Shown: positions 53,001-62,600 of the stretch, in pieces
Layout of the letters: the number at the start of each line of letters is the position of its first letter
How positions within the stretch are numbered: the first letter of the stretch is position 1
Origin: Fibrobacter sp.
Lineage (GTDB): Bacteria > Fibrobacterota > Fibrobacteria > Fibrobacterales > Fibrobacteraceae
Length of the DNA: 64,000 nucleotides
Direction: 5' to 3'
Assembly: GCA_017550445.1 (NCBI GenBank)
Contig: JAFZOV010000102.1
Location: forward strand, 1-64,000
Notes under the pieces: generated by a model
Database searches by the model: none
Told to the model about the DNA's origin: nothing
Seen by the model: the letters and a program-made list of their open reading frames with translations, nothing else
Position numbers and translations under genes: made by a program

Positions 53001-54111
53001 GGCATTCTTCTCTAGGCCCAATGCAGACATCCGCTATTTCGTAAAGACTCCCGAAAGGGCCGTGGACCAGTTCCGCGATACCATTCTTGTCTGCATCGAA
53101 GCCGAAGGTGCAAGCGGCATTGCCGCCGACCACAAGATTTCCGTTTGTTCGACACTGGCCAAGCGCGAACTCCGCGCCTTCACCACCGAACTGGACCTTT
53201 CAAAAATCGCTTCGCAAAAGAATTCGCTCTTCCGCGAATGGATCAACTTCATGCAATCCAAGCAGTTCGATCCCGCTGTCGATATCGAGCCCGCAGAATC
53301 CCCGCTCCGCAGCGAAATTATTCAGGCGCTCAAGGCCGAAAACATTGCTGTGCAGGAATACTGTTCCAAGGGAGGAATCCCTGTTGGACCGGTGGTTGTC
53401 GATTCCAACAACCCGACCCACTTCTTGGCACTTATCGAAGACGACTGCACCACGGAACGTTTCCGCGATTCTATCGAAGACCGCGACTACGTGCGTCCGC
53501 TGATTCTAAAGCAGCTGGGCTGGAAGATCATGAACGTGTGGCTTCCGTTCTGGTACATGTCCAACAAGGACGAAATCGGCCACTTGCTTGCAACTATCGC
53601 CATTGAACAGAGCGTCGCTCCGCCGCCGACAGAAGACAACTCCGACGAAGACGACGGCTCCGAAGTATTTGACGCCGCTGCAAAGCCCATGACCGAACCC
53701 TATGTGGTACAGCACCCCAAGATCGAAGGCACCGCCCACGACAAGCCCATTGCAGACTTGCCCATTGCGGCCCTTATTACGCAGCTAAAGTTCTACGTAG
53801 ACAGCGAAGCTCCGATCCACGAAGAAATCTTGAAGCAGCGCGTATTGGAACTGCACCATGTAGACAGGGCGGGCCCTGTGCTCCAGCAGGTGCTGACCGA
53901 AGCAATCCGCCAAGGCTTGCAGAAGAAACGCTTTATCAAGACAGGTCCGTTCTACTATTCGCTCAAGGCCAAGGACCCGGTTGCACGCAACCGCGCCAAC
54001 CGCCCCGACTTTGAACGTAAGCTAGCCTATGTGGCCCCCGAAGAACGTGCGCTCATGCCGCAAAGCATGGACGAACACGCCCTCAAACAAGCCATGGGAC
54101 TCTTGGAATAA
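50005..54111 (+). CDS. DUF4011/SF1-helicase-like/DUF3320 giant protein with eroded motifs
   Basis: A 1368-residue protein with the full domain order of the DUF4011-SF1 helicase-Vsr-like nuclease-DUF3320 family. The DUF4011 region covers about residues 10-250 (LYLLLGFLKWDGN, APSLLVPLEF). At the Walker A site it reads LPGTEKMK (279-286) instead of GPPGTGKS. At the DEAS box it reads DADA (838-841), and GNPHNPNH (861-868) stands for GDPKQLPP. The QGDERD block is AVDQFRD. The nuclease-like region (about 1095-1190) has PVGPVVVD where the family has an IDLAVVD-type Asp. The DUF3320 winged-helix part (about 1240-1335) is well kept. The frame is intact, so it is not a decaying pseudogene; ATP hydrolysis and DNA cleavage are doubtful. 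Family members are often discussed as defence proteins, but no defence genes adjoin it. Confidence 0.8.
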   Translation: MSSSSAIVAKIRQEAALFDSKDRLLCFSTKNDFQSPLITEAGDLFYEKWLQAHGPLPLESFFQVSQNFTAQQKITALDTVTAILRHKLDDYGETDLYLLLGFLKWDGNALAPSLLVPLEFDATKNTVSISARNPIENVVLRERLKDTVALPSAEDAIINGKFSLLLYFSQFEKAIAGERNWRFTRHGVCLGFFNSNLLSLKKRYSQGFSEKSIAGNPILASLLNENGFQAQESLFEENDFDKVFSPADHHFLYTTDSHTNKVTVDAENESSCAYAIQALPGTEKMKVAANLVADEVAQGKKILVVHKRAVTKRSFQNAWRPPFRNFPDSDRNALEQKIRTMRNYFLEYYDAVNRPIPPTNVLLSDLLREFKDVKPPKKKFPDRIFRGINQLDFNGYQELKKDIQILSELYFDKNGVAARKAFQGVKVSSLSPEQQQDLSEELRCAADRARELEPVIKKMESTGLFPTGIFLSGMVDILELLRDNFGKDTPTYEDWQLRSHNWHAYRDTLLNLPEAGDQWVRYRRQTSDIYTDNAVDENIQNARDDFAECQNISLKGLSERYRTSRKRLLQVIRKPKSVDSDAKLLDLIDTLLELQANKKTYKESAVLGNHLLGRDWHFEGSNWVELEKKIQYLYNFREQHKDDPKLDLLLQLLEQWHNFKDLQPKLSDLWNSVIELQSFIKQINKDMELETPLESLSIDKWLGQIQLWNDNWSHLDIHLQLAAHFQKMESYCNTALVEYLKDPENADADFSNALAHYWTGAQIQAATKTCPSLFSETPKAKSQKSKEYRTLLDQFCSANFKELHNAVDKDPSVLTEVSLADALCIPDKQTFDITIILDADAISLAESIPLLLAAPKTILVGNPHNPNHEYMPIDAFHEEAITRSAFFQESILTAALRHGAPTRELWFSTQYSDPAIVSFANERIYKHGIKQLPTANNEVFKGISIKEVPDKIEAIALTAIRHAERHPEKTLGIIAFHQSTCQEIEDSIRAKLIAGSAAAAFFSRPNADIRYFVKTPERAVDQFRDTILVCIEAEGASGIAADHKISVCSTLAKRELRAFTTELDLSKIASQKNSLFREWINFMQSKQFDPAVDIEPAESPLRSEIIQALKAENIAVQEYCSKGGIPVGPVVVDSNNPTHFLALIEDDCTTERFRDSIEDRDYVRPLILKQLGWKIMNVWLPFWYMSNKDEIGHLLATIAIEQSVAPPPTEDNSDEDDGSEVFDAAAKPMTEPYVVQHPKIEGTAHDKPIADLPIAALITQLKFYVDSEAPIHEEILKQRVLELHHVDRAGPVLQQVLTEAIRQGLQKKRFIKTGPFYYSLKAKDPVARNRANRPDFERKLAYVAPEERALMPQSMDEHALKQAMGLLE

Positions 54112-54192
54112 TTCAGAATTCGGAATTATGAATTCAGAGTTGTAACAGACTTCGTGAAAAACTAATTCCGAAATCTGAACTCTGAATTCCGA
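54111..54192. repeat. Heptanucleotide array with inverted arms between convergent genes
   Basis: The left arm ATTCAGA, ATTCGGA, ATTATGA, ATTCAGA starts on the last base of the giant-protein stop codon. The right arm is ATTCCGA, AATCTGA, ACTCTGA, ATTCCGA (54165-54192). The two arms could form an imperfect hairpin in transcripts from either side. Confidence 0.88.
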
Positions 54193-54196
54193 ACTA

Positions 54197-54598
54197 TTAC
54201 TTCACCTTAACGACGAAAGCGTTGATATTGTAGGCCGACAATTCGCGGGCCTTGTCTTCGGCAGTCTTCTTGCTACCCCATCCACCGCCGCGGAGTTTGT
54301 AGAAGGGAGCATCGAACACCACCTGAATGGCGTAGCCGGTGCTTGCAGAAAGCTGGGCACGGCGACGCTGCGCTGCATCGAAATCGGCCACCGATTCAAA
54401 CTGGAGCATGTAATAGCCATCGGACTTAGACGACTTTGCAGCAGCCTTCGGCACGGCAGATTCACTCTTGGAACTGTCACGCAGCGATGCGCTCAAAACA
54501 GGTTTATATTCCTTGCCGCGAAAAAGAGAATCCAAATCGGTGGGTTCAGCAGCAAAGGCAACGGTGCACAAGCAAAGAGCAAATAAAATCTTTCGCAT
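54197..54598 (-). CDS. Exported SPOR-domain protein
   Basis: A 133-residue exported protein. A signal peptide (MRKILFALCLCTVAFA) is followed by a short polar linker rich in Ser, Lys and Ala. Residues about 60-133 match a SPOR domain (YYMLQFESVADFDAAQRRRAQL, YKLRGGGWGSKKTAEDKARELS, FVVKVK), which binds denuded glycan strands of peptidoglycan, often at the division site. The YKLRGGGWGSKKTA segment is close to the usual YRVRVGPF-type core. Without a catalytic domain it probably acts as a small periplasmic septum or wall-binding protein. It lies downstream of the fibro-slime terminator and is likely a separate unit. Confidence 0.84.
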   Translation of the reverse strand: MRKILFALCLCTVAFAAEPTDLDSLFRGKEYKPVLSASLRDSSKSESAVPKAAAKSSKSDGYYMLQFESVADFDAAQRRRAQLSASTGYAIQVVFDAPFYKLRGGGWGSKKTAEDKARELSAYNINAFVVKVK

Positions 54599-54632
54599 GC
54601 TTCAAATATAATAAAATAGGAACTGCAACAAA

Positions 54633-54657
54633 AAAAGCCCCCGTAAAGGGAGCTTTT
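54633..54657 (-). terminator. Intrinsic terminator of the first fibro-slime gene
   Basis: The stem pairs AAAAGC and CCC with GGG and GCTTTT around GTAAA, with one mismatch. Read minus it is followed by a run of seven T. It starts about 20 bases past the stop codon at 54677. Confidence 0.8.
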
Positions 54658-54676
54658 AAATTCATTAAGCCAAGGC

Positions 54677-57600
54677 TTACTTCAGGTAATCTTCCACAGG
54701 CTTCGGAGAACGCTTGATACCCCATACAGAGGTGCTTTCTTGCTTAGCATCCTTGCCTGCAGAACCGAGCTTCACGAAGGAGTTCATCTTCACAATGTAA
54801 GCACCGGTACCCACCATACGGCCCTTGTCAGAACGCATGTTCCAGCCGACAAAGTAGTTGCGGTCATTACCGGCATCGATACAGGTACCGCCATTGAAGT
54901 ACTGAATGGGTTCGTTCGTTTGCGGATCCTTCTCAGTATTCATCTTGTCGTCGCAGTAGATCTTCTGGCTCTTGCTTGCCACGAAGTTACCCAAGTTGGT
55001 GAAGTACTGCACTTCGTAATGGAAGTAGATGTCTTCGGGCTTAACCTCGTCTCGGAGGCTGTCCGGCAAGCCGTTGTACAGGGCGTACATATCGGATTCG
55101 ATAAAGTGACCCGGTCTGCCACCTTCTGCAGCAAAGACTTCGGCCTTGGTGAAGGTTGTACGGTAGCTATGCACAGTCACAGGAGGTACCTTGTCGCCAA
55201 TTTCAGCGTTGGCCGTAGAGGCAAACTTGTTTTCGTGTATAGCCTTGTTTGCATCACCGATAACCGGGATCCAAGGAGACGGCAGACGCTTGGTTTCACT
55301 GTAAGATGTGGGAGAGTTCCATGCGTACGTAGCATCAGCTGTAGAGCGCAAGGTATCGCCACCAGACTGGGTCAAGTCGGTCGTATCGGACCAGAACAAG
55401 TTCGAGAGGTCACCACCCATGCGCAGATAGTCACCCACGTGCGGAGAGACATTGCCACGCGTGTACATAAACTTGATACGGCCTTCACCCGCCTCAGTAA
55501 CACCTATCACAGGTTCCTTCGTGGCCAAGACTTCCGTACCACCGAGAGCAGAGGCAAAGCGAGCACCTTCGCTCAGGTCGACGGCAGAATTCAAGTAGAA
55601 GTCCACAGGGTTTCTTCCGTTAGAACTCGTGAGAAGCTTGACCGGTTCAGACATAATCACCACAAGGCTATCGAAATCGCCCAGTTCATCACCCTTCTTA
55701 ACCGTACGGACTTCGGCACGCAGCGGCACAGGAGCAATACGATCGGTCAAAGCACCGGCAAAGCCCTGCTTCACAATCTTACCCTTGTCTTCGAATATAG
55801 CGTAAGAACTAACCTTGCCCACACCAGATGTCTTGGCAACCTTGGACAGAGTAAAGCCGCCCAACGTCACCACTCTCGTGCAATAGCCATTTGCATCCGG
55901 CGAAGAACAATCCACGTTGGTCTTGTCCACGTTCAACAGGGCATTACAGCTAACCGAGGTATCCTTCGGAATATTAGAGTATCCTTCAGTATAGGGGTTA
56001 TGGTGCTCAGCCGATGCAGAATCCCACATCAAGCAAATCTTGGTCGGCAAGGAGTCCTTATGGAATGCGCGGTCGTAATAGATTGTCACAGAGTCGGCAA
56101 TACCATCAAGATATTCCTTGTCCATGTCAAAATACGGAGCCGGAATCTTGTATTCCACAGCAGGGGCAGAACCATGCACGTCGAACACGTCAGCAAGCAC
56201 CGGATACGGTACCGGAGGATCGCGGAAGAAAATCGGGTTGTAAGAGGCCTGCACGTAGTCGTTGTATTCGGCCACGATTGTTGCCGGGGAACTCAGGGAA
56301 GCGTCTTCATCCCAGCGATACTTGGTCAGCGAGCGCACAGAAATAGTGGCGTAGCCGTCCTTGAACTTTACATTGTCCGGAATAAATTCAATCTTCGGAG
56401 AGGTGCCTGCACCCTTATGAATTTCTAGGCCGTCGCATTCCTGCAAGCAGGGGCTATAGCTCTTGCCGTCAGCATTGGGTTTCAGCACAGCCAGGTACAT
56501 TTCATAAAGAGTACCCACCCAAAGTTCTTCGTAAGAACCATCCGCTTCTTTCTTCTGGCCGGTTATAGACTTAGCCTGTTCGCCTTCGCCAGGAATCTTT
56601 TCAATAAAGGTAATCTGCGGCAGGTAGAAATCAATTTTCATAGAATTCTGCTGCTTACCGGAAACACTGATGCTATAGGTCTGGATTTTTTCGGTCATGT
56701 CGTCCATTTCGACAGTGACGTACACCGTATCAACACCACTGTCGCCTATTTTACGCTTTGCACCAGAAGCCAGTTTCACAAGGGTATCAGCACTTTCGTC
56801 CTTCACAAAAACCTGCATGACGCGATCGTAGGCCAGTGTGTATTCAACGCCCTTGGCATCTTCCGGGTAAATCTCAACACCGCTACCATCGGCCTTAGGA
56901 GCCACAGAAGAGATGTAGACAGGAACCTTTTGCCCAGCCATTGCAGACTTCACCAAAGTGTACTTACCACCCGGAATTTCCTTACTGTTGGAATCAACTG
57001 CAATACCGTCCTTATAGACCACATCCACTTCACCGCTCATACGGAAGGTTGCCACTTTTTTCGAGCTTCCTTCAATATTCACAAATAACGTATAGCGTCC
57101 ACCAGGCAGGCAAACTTCTTCCTTATTCACCTTAGGAGCATAAATCGTTCTCAAGTCAATACCACATTTGTAAACATCCGGAACGGATACATTTTCAAAA
57201 CCGGCAACGGCAGGAGCAGAAATGGTATTACCATTAACAAGTGTATAAGAAATAGCGAGGTGAGCATCTTGAATTTCAGAGCCGCAATACTTTTCTTCTT
57301 TCTGGTCGCCGGTCATAGCAGAAGCGCAAGACCCGTCACCCGTCTTGGTGTAGCAGAGAGAGTAATCCGTTTCGGACTTATTGCTTGCATTCTTAGAGCC
57401 CTTCACATCAATAGCCGTCTTCTGCTGGATATACATATTCGTCTTGATACGCACGTTACTCATGGTCGTACGGCGGTCGCAGAAGAAGATGTCCAGGTCA
57501 TATTCGTTACCAACAACCCATCCACCTTCACTCAAGCCCTTGAAATTATCAATATCAACATATCCCGGAGCAGCCAAGTGTGTACCGCCAAGGTCCACGG

Positions 57601-59359
57601 CAAGTTTGTTATCGATAAAGACCCAAATGTCATCGTCACCACGGAAATTAAACTTAAGACCCGGTTTGTAAGTAAACTTGGCATGAGATTCAAAACAGAA
57701 CTGCTGGTTACGTCCCGGATTTTCAGAATACCAGCGAGCTTCCGCTTTATCCGGACCAAGCGTAGAGACATCTTCAGACTTTTCTTTATAGAAAGTCCAG
57801 CCTATCGGAGCACTTTCCTTACAGCTCCATCCGATAATGCAGATATTATCATCCGCTTTTGCTCCTAAGAACTCATTAATAAAGCTCAACTCTTGGTTAT
57901 CGCCTTTTGCAAAGGCCCCCGTACAATCCTTCCCCTTTTTCCAGCCGGGACCATTACAAACGAGATCAATTTTAGGCATTTTTTCATCGGAATCATATTC
58001 TCGAAGAGCGGGACCATAGAAAATGGGACCTTCTGCCAATCTTTTTGTTCTTGCGGCACGAACGGGAGTCTGCGTCGGGTCCGCTGCTAAAATTACAGCG
58101 TCACCAGTTTCATCTTGAGGTAATTCTGCAGGATAAAATCCACCTCGGACAGCTTCTTTTCTCGTTGCAGTAACACCAGCATTCGGGCTTGTATAGTTAT
58201 CAGAATCAAATTCCCACTTACCGTCTTCAGAGCGTTTAAACGGCATATCATAGCAACTCTTTTCATTCACGCCCTTTTCATAGTTAAAGAGCTGATTGAA
58301 GAGTTTTTCATTAATAAAGCACTTTTTACCGGCGGCACTTAAAGTCGGTTTACGCATAGCCTGCGGAATAGACGGATCAAGCGTTTCATTCACAAGTCCC
58401 GGAGTAACACCTATACAAGCATCAACAGCGGCACGAGCTTCGGTCTCCGATATGCCCTGAGCACCTTTTTGACAGCCTTCTCCACCGGCAGAATAACAAG
58501 AAAAGGCAGGATGCAAGCTGGCATCTGAATCGTAAATGATAGCGGCCATTGTATAAGAGCAAGTTCCTTCAATACCCTCTACTTCGGCAGCACTATAGTA
58601 ATAACCATCTTCATTAGTCTTTTGTCCTTCATCCGGCACAAAGAACAAGGTATCTACACCTAGCGAAAAGATCATACCCAATGTAATCGGAGTGGCCGTA
58701 GCAGCCGTTTCCCAGTTACCATACAAGCCAAGTTGATCATCAGGATCATCATCACGATAAAGAATAGCGTCATCATAAATGGTTTCATCAAAGAAAACAG
58801 TATAATACCAGCCGCACATATCAGACACAGCGGTCATAGGGCGAGTAACCTTTCCTTCATTCATACTCAGCATAGGCACGGAAGACATCCATTCGTCCAT
58901 ATCAGGAGGAATCATCACAAAGAAATATTTAGCATTAGGAGCAGCAGTCCCAATAGTTACTTCACCAGGCTTCGCAGGATTTTCTTGAATGTAAATGTCG
59001 GATACACCATAGGAAGCGCATTCAAAAGGAGTGCCATCATTTTGTCCCGCAGAAGTGGATTCTTGGTTCATCCAGAAGCCATTCCAGCTGTCAGCACTGT
59101 TTGTAAATTTGAATGTGTTTTCGCAAAGTCCCGCATTCGTAGCTTCAGATGGACTAAATTCTACCCACCCAGACTCCGTTTTCTTGGTCGGTGTATAGAA
59201 CTTTCCGCAGTTGACCATCGAAATGCTAGTCCAGCCCGTAGGGGGCATAACATAAATATTTCCACCACAATTCAAGGCGAAAGCATTCTGCGCTCCAACA
59301 AAAAGCAGACAGACACCCAAAGCCCACTTGCATAGGAGGTTCATTGTTTTTTTCATCAT
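54677..59359 (-). CDS. Fibro-slime domain surface protein, complete copy
   Basis: A protein of about 1560 residues. I chose the ATG at 59359 (MMKKTMNLLCKWALGVC) because GGAAACTAAA precedes it and a signal peptide ending in AFA follows; a longer frame to 59467 begins with a poor leader. The fibro-slime domain lies at about residues 545-630: FNFRGDDDIWVFIDNKLAVDLGGTH, then YDLDIFFCDRRTTMSNVRI, a PA14-like fold thought to take part in binding to plant cell wall. Before it are Cys-rich regions with paired motifs, and after it long beta-rich repeats to the end (KQESTSVWGIKRSPKP). It is very likely on the outer membrane or secreted. It has its own terminator. The role in cellulose adhesion is known for the family only in outline. 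Confidence 0.88.
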   Translation of the reverse strand: MMKKTMNLLCKWALGVCLLFVGAQNAFALNCGGNIYVMPPTGWTSISMVNCGKFYTPTKKTESGWVEFSPSEATNAGLCENTFKFTNSADSWNGFWMNQESTSAGQNDGTPFECASYGVSDIYIQENPAKPGEVTIGTAAPNAKYFFVMIPPDMDEWMSSVPMLSMNEGKVTRPMTAVSDMCGWYYTVFFDETIYDDAILYRDDDPDDQLGLYGNWETAATATPITLGMIFSLGVDTLFFVPDEGQKTNEDGYYYSAAEVEGIEGTCSYTMAAIIYDSDASLHPAFSCYSAGGEGCQKGAQGISETEARAAVDACIGVTPGLVNETLDPSIPQAMRKPTLSAAGKKCFINEKLFNQLFNYEKGVNEKSCYDMPFKRSEDGKWEFDSDNYTSPNAGVTATRKEAVRGGFYPAELPQDETGDAVILAADPTQTPVRAARTKRLAEGPIFYGPALREYDSDEKMPKIDLVCNGPGWKKGKDCTGAFAKGDNQELSFINEFLGAKADDNICIIGWSCKESAPIGWTFYKEKSEDVSTLGPDKAEARWYSENPGRNQQFCFESHAKFTYKPGLKFNFRGDDDIWVFIDNKLAVDLGGTHLAAPGYVDIDNFKGLSEGGWVVGNEYDLDIFFCDRRTTMSNVRIKTNMYIQQKTAIDVKGSKNASNKSETDYSLCYTKTGDGSCASAMTGDQKEEKYCGSEIQDAHLAISYTLVNGNTISAPAVAGFENVSVPDVYKCGIDLRTIYAPKVNKEEVCLPGGRYTLFVNIEGSSKKVATFRMSGEVDVVYKDGIAVDSNSKEIPGGKYTLVKSAMAGQKVPVYISSVAPKADGSGVEIYPEDAKGVEYTLAYDRVMQVFVKDESADTLVKLASGAKRKIGDSGVDTVYVTVEMDDMTEKIQTYSISVSGKQQNSMKIDFYLPQITFIEKIPGEGEQAKSITGQKKEADGSYEELWVGTLYEMYLAVLKPNADGKSYSPCLQECDGLEIHKGAGTSPKIEFIPDNVKFKDGYATISVRSLTKYRWDEDASLSSPATIVAEYNDYVQASYNPIFFRDPPVPYPVLADVFDVHGSAPAVEYKIPAPYFDMDKEYLDGIADSVTIYYDRAFHKDSLPTKICLMWDSASAEHHNPYTEGYSNIPKDTSVSCNALLNVDKTNVDCSSPDANGYCTRVVTLGGFTLSKVAKTSGVGKVSSYAIFEDKGKIVKQGFAGALTDRIAPVPLRAEVRTVKKGDELGDFDSLVVIMSEPVKLLTSSNGRNPVDFYLNSAVDLSEGARFASALGGTEVLATKEPVIGVTEAGEGRIKFMYTRGNVSPHVGDYLRMGGDLSNLFWSDTTDLTQSGGDTLRSTADATYAWNSPTSYSETKRLPSPWIPVIGDANKAIHENKFASTANAEIGDKVPPVTVHSYRTTFTKAEVFAAEGGRPGHFIESDMYALYNGLPDSLRDEVKPEDIYFHYEVQYFTNLGNFVASKSQKIYCDDKMNTEKDPQTNEPIQYFNGGTCIDAGNDRNYFVGWNMRSDKGRMVGTGAYIVKMNSFVKLGSAGKDAKQESTSVWGIKRSPKPVEDYLK

Positions 59360-59561
59360 TTTAGTTTCCATCGATGTTTTACTTCCAACAGTGCATAACA
59401 AAAAGACGGCCTTTTTGAAATGCCATAGACCGCCCTCAAATTTATTCTTTTTTGAAGAAAAAAACAAACGCTTTTTATCGTTTTTTTGTGAAAAAAACGT
59501 TCATTTTGTATACAGAAAACTTTTATAACAGAACGGAGTGAGTTCCGTCACAATAAAAAAA

Positions 59562-59594
59562 GCCTAGTGTAAAAATTACTTTTCAACACTAGGC
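59562..59594 (-). terminator. Intrinsic terminator of the second fibro-slime gene
   Basis: GCCTAGTGT (59562-59570) and ACACTAGGC (59586-59594) form a nine-base perfect stem with a 15-base loop. Read minus it is followed by TTTTTTTATTG. It starts nine bases past the stop at 59604 and separates the two paralogues. Confidence 0.85.
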
Positions 59595-59603
59595 GAATCG
59601 TAC

Positions 59604-62600
59604 TTACTTCGATGCAGCCTTCATGTAGCCCTTATCGGGTTTAGGCGAACGCTTAACACCCCATACCGACGTACTTTCTTGCTTGGCCTTCTTACCGAGA
59701 GAACCCATCTTCACGAACGACTTGAGTTTCACGATATAGGCTCCGGTGCCAGCCATACGGCCGTTTTCGGAACGCATGTTCCAGCCAATGAAGAAGTTGC
59801 GGTCCATGCCGGCATCGATACAAGAGGTACCGGCACCGCCAAAGAAGGACTGACCATTCTTTTGGATGTTGAGGTCATCGTTACAGTAAATCTTCTGAGA
59901 CTTCCTGGTCACGAAACCACCCAAGTTGGTAAAGTACTGAACTTCGTAGTAGAAGTACATGTTATCCATGTCACCCTGGAGTTCAAGCTTTTCTTGTTCG
60001 GTAAGGCCGTTGTATAGAGCGTACATGTCTGCCTTGACCAAGTGACCGGGCCTTCCGCCTTCTGCAAGCAAGATTTCAGCCTTGGTCATGTTGGTACGGT
60101 AGCCGTTCACCGTCACAGCCTGGTGAGTAGCCTTCCAAATGGAGTCGGCATTTGCAGTCGAAGCAAACTTGTTTTCGTTCACGTCGATTTCAGCGTCACC
60201 GATCACAGGAATCCAGACGGACGGGAGACGCAGCGTTTCATTGTATGCCGTCGGAGAATTCCAGTGGTAATCGGCATCAGAGCGCAACGTATCGCCACCC
60301 AGCAGGGTCAAATCCGTAGTATCGGACCAGAACACGTTCGTCAGGTCACCGCCCATACGCACATAGTCACCCACGTGCGGAGAAACCTTACCGCGCCTAT
60401 ACATGAACTTGACACGGCCTTCGCCAGTTTCAGAAACAACAGTGGGCAAGGGATCATTATCAGAAGTCACCACTTGAGCTCCGGACAGGGCAGACACGTA
60501 ACGGCTGTCTTCGGACAGTTCAACTGCAGAATTCAGGTAGAAGTCCAAAGACGTCTTCTTATTGGAACTGGTCACAAACTTGACCGGTTCAGACAGAATC
60601 AACACAAGGCTATCCAAATCCGTCAATTCGTCGTTCTTCAAGACAGTACGGACTTCGGCACGCAGCGGCACAGGAGCCATGCGGTCTGTCAACGGGCCCT
60701 TGAAGCCCTGCTTCACCTTTTTACCCTTGTCTTCGAAGTCTGCGTAAGAACGGACTTCACCAAGACCCGATGTCTTAACGGCAGAAGAAAGCTTAAGGCC
60801 ACCGACAGTAATCAACTTGGTGCAGTATCCGTCAGCATCAGGCTTAGAGCAATCGATATTACTCTTGTCAATAGGCACAAGCATATTACAGGTAATCGCG
60901 GAATCCTTCGGAATAGTCGAGAAACCTTCTGCATAGGGGTTATGGGGTTCGGCACTCGTAGTATCCCACAGCAAGCAAAGTCGTGTCGGCAAAGAGTCCT
61001 TATGGATTGCACGGTCATAGTAAATGGCAACGGAATCGCCAATACCGTCCAGGTATTCCGTATTCTTGTCAAAGTACGGAGCAGGAATCTTGTATTCCAT
61101 AGGCGGTACAGAGCCGTGAACGTCAAACACATCGGCAAGCACCGGGAACGGCACCGGAGGATCGCGGAAGTAGACCGGGTTGTAAATGGCCTGCACGAAG
61201 TCGTTGTATTCAGCCACGATAGTCGCCGGAGAATGGATTGCCGGATCCGTATCCCAACGGTACTTGACCATAGAGCGGACATTAACTGTCGCATAGCCGT
61301 TTTGGAACGTGATCTGTTCCGGCATAAAGTCAATCTTCGGAGAGGTACCTGCACCCTTATGGATCGTAATGCCATTGCATTCTTCCAAGCAGGGGCTGTA
61401 GGTCTTGTCCAGATTGGGCTTCACAATGGCAAGGTACATTTCATATTGCGTACCCACCCACAATTCCTCATAGGAACCATCGGGTTCAGGCTGCTGACCC
61501 GTGATAGACTTGGCGACTTCACCCGCTTCCGGGATCTTTTCGATAAAGGTAATCTGCGGCAGGTAGAAGTTGATGTTCAAGGCCTTATCCGCATTAGCGC
61601 CAACACTGATGCTGAAGGGCTGGATAGGCTCTGTCAGGTCTTCCATGTCAACCGTAACATAAACGGTATCGACACCCGAAGCTCCGATATAGCGCGTTGC
61701 ACCCGAAGCAATCCTCACAAGACTATCGGTACCTTCGGGGGTAACCACCTTTTCATAAACCTTCATCAGCTTGTCGTAGGCAAGGGCATACGGCTGGTTC
61801 ACGGCGTCATCTGGGAAGATATCCAGGCTGTCAGATCCTGATCTGGGAGCCACATTGGAAATGTAGACCGGCACAATTTCGCCACCCATGGCTATCGTCT
61901 TCGGCGTATAGTCACCAAGCTTGGTCACATCACCGGTTTCAGTATTGATGGACATGGCAGAGCCGTTCTTGTAAACCACGCTCATTTCGCCCGAAGTCTG
62001 GAAGCTCATCACCTTCCTCGACTTGTTATCGATATTGACAAACAGCGTGTAGTAACCGCCCTTACGCATGCAAAGCGCAGACTTGTTCAGGACCGGGTCG
62101 CCAAAGTTAGTCAGGTTAATGCCGCACTCGTAAATTCCCGGAGTGGTAACATTTTCAAAGCCGGCAACAATGTTTTCATCCCTCTTCTTGCCTTCTACAA
62201 GCGTGTAAGACATGGTAATCTTGCCTTCATTCATCGCCTGCACAAGCTTTTCACCGCACCACCTTTCAGAATTACCTGCAGACATGGCCGCAGCGCAGGA
62301 ACCATCACCGGACTTGGTGAAGCAAACATCATAAATGGTTTCGTCCTTGTTGGCGGGGTTCTTTTTACCCACAGTTTCAATATCGGTCTTCTGGCGGATA
62401 TACATGTTCGTCTTGATACGCACATTACTCATAGTGGTACGGCGGTCGCAGAAGAAGATATCAATGTCATATACATTGCCGACAACAAAGCCACCGCTGG
62501 CACCAACGAAATAGTCCAGGTCTACGTAGCCGGGAGCTGCCAAGTGGGTACCACCGATATCCACGGCCAGCTTGTTGTCGATAAAGATCCAAATGTCGTC

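Noticed and set aside
50773..53133. 406- and 347-codon minus-strand frames (50773-51993 and 52090-53133) opposite the giant DUF4011 protein
   Set aside because: Both mirror one well-supported frame with family-wide alignment; Val/Phe/Gly-rich shadow translations without motifs.
50005..54111. Giant protein considered as an active phage-defence helicase-nuclease
   Set aside because: The motifs needed for ATP hydrolysis and cleavage are altered, and its neighbours are gluQ and a SPOR protein, not defence genes.
54740..61841. 562- and 599-codon plus-strand frames (54740-56428 and 60042-61841) opposite the fibro-slime genes
   Set aside because: They lie at equivalent places of two paralogues, as expected for shadows of homologous coding DNA, and lack signals.
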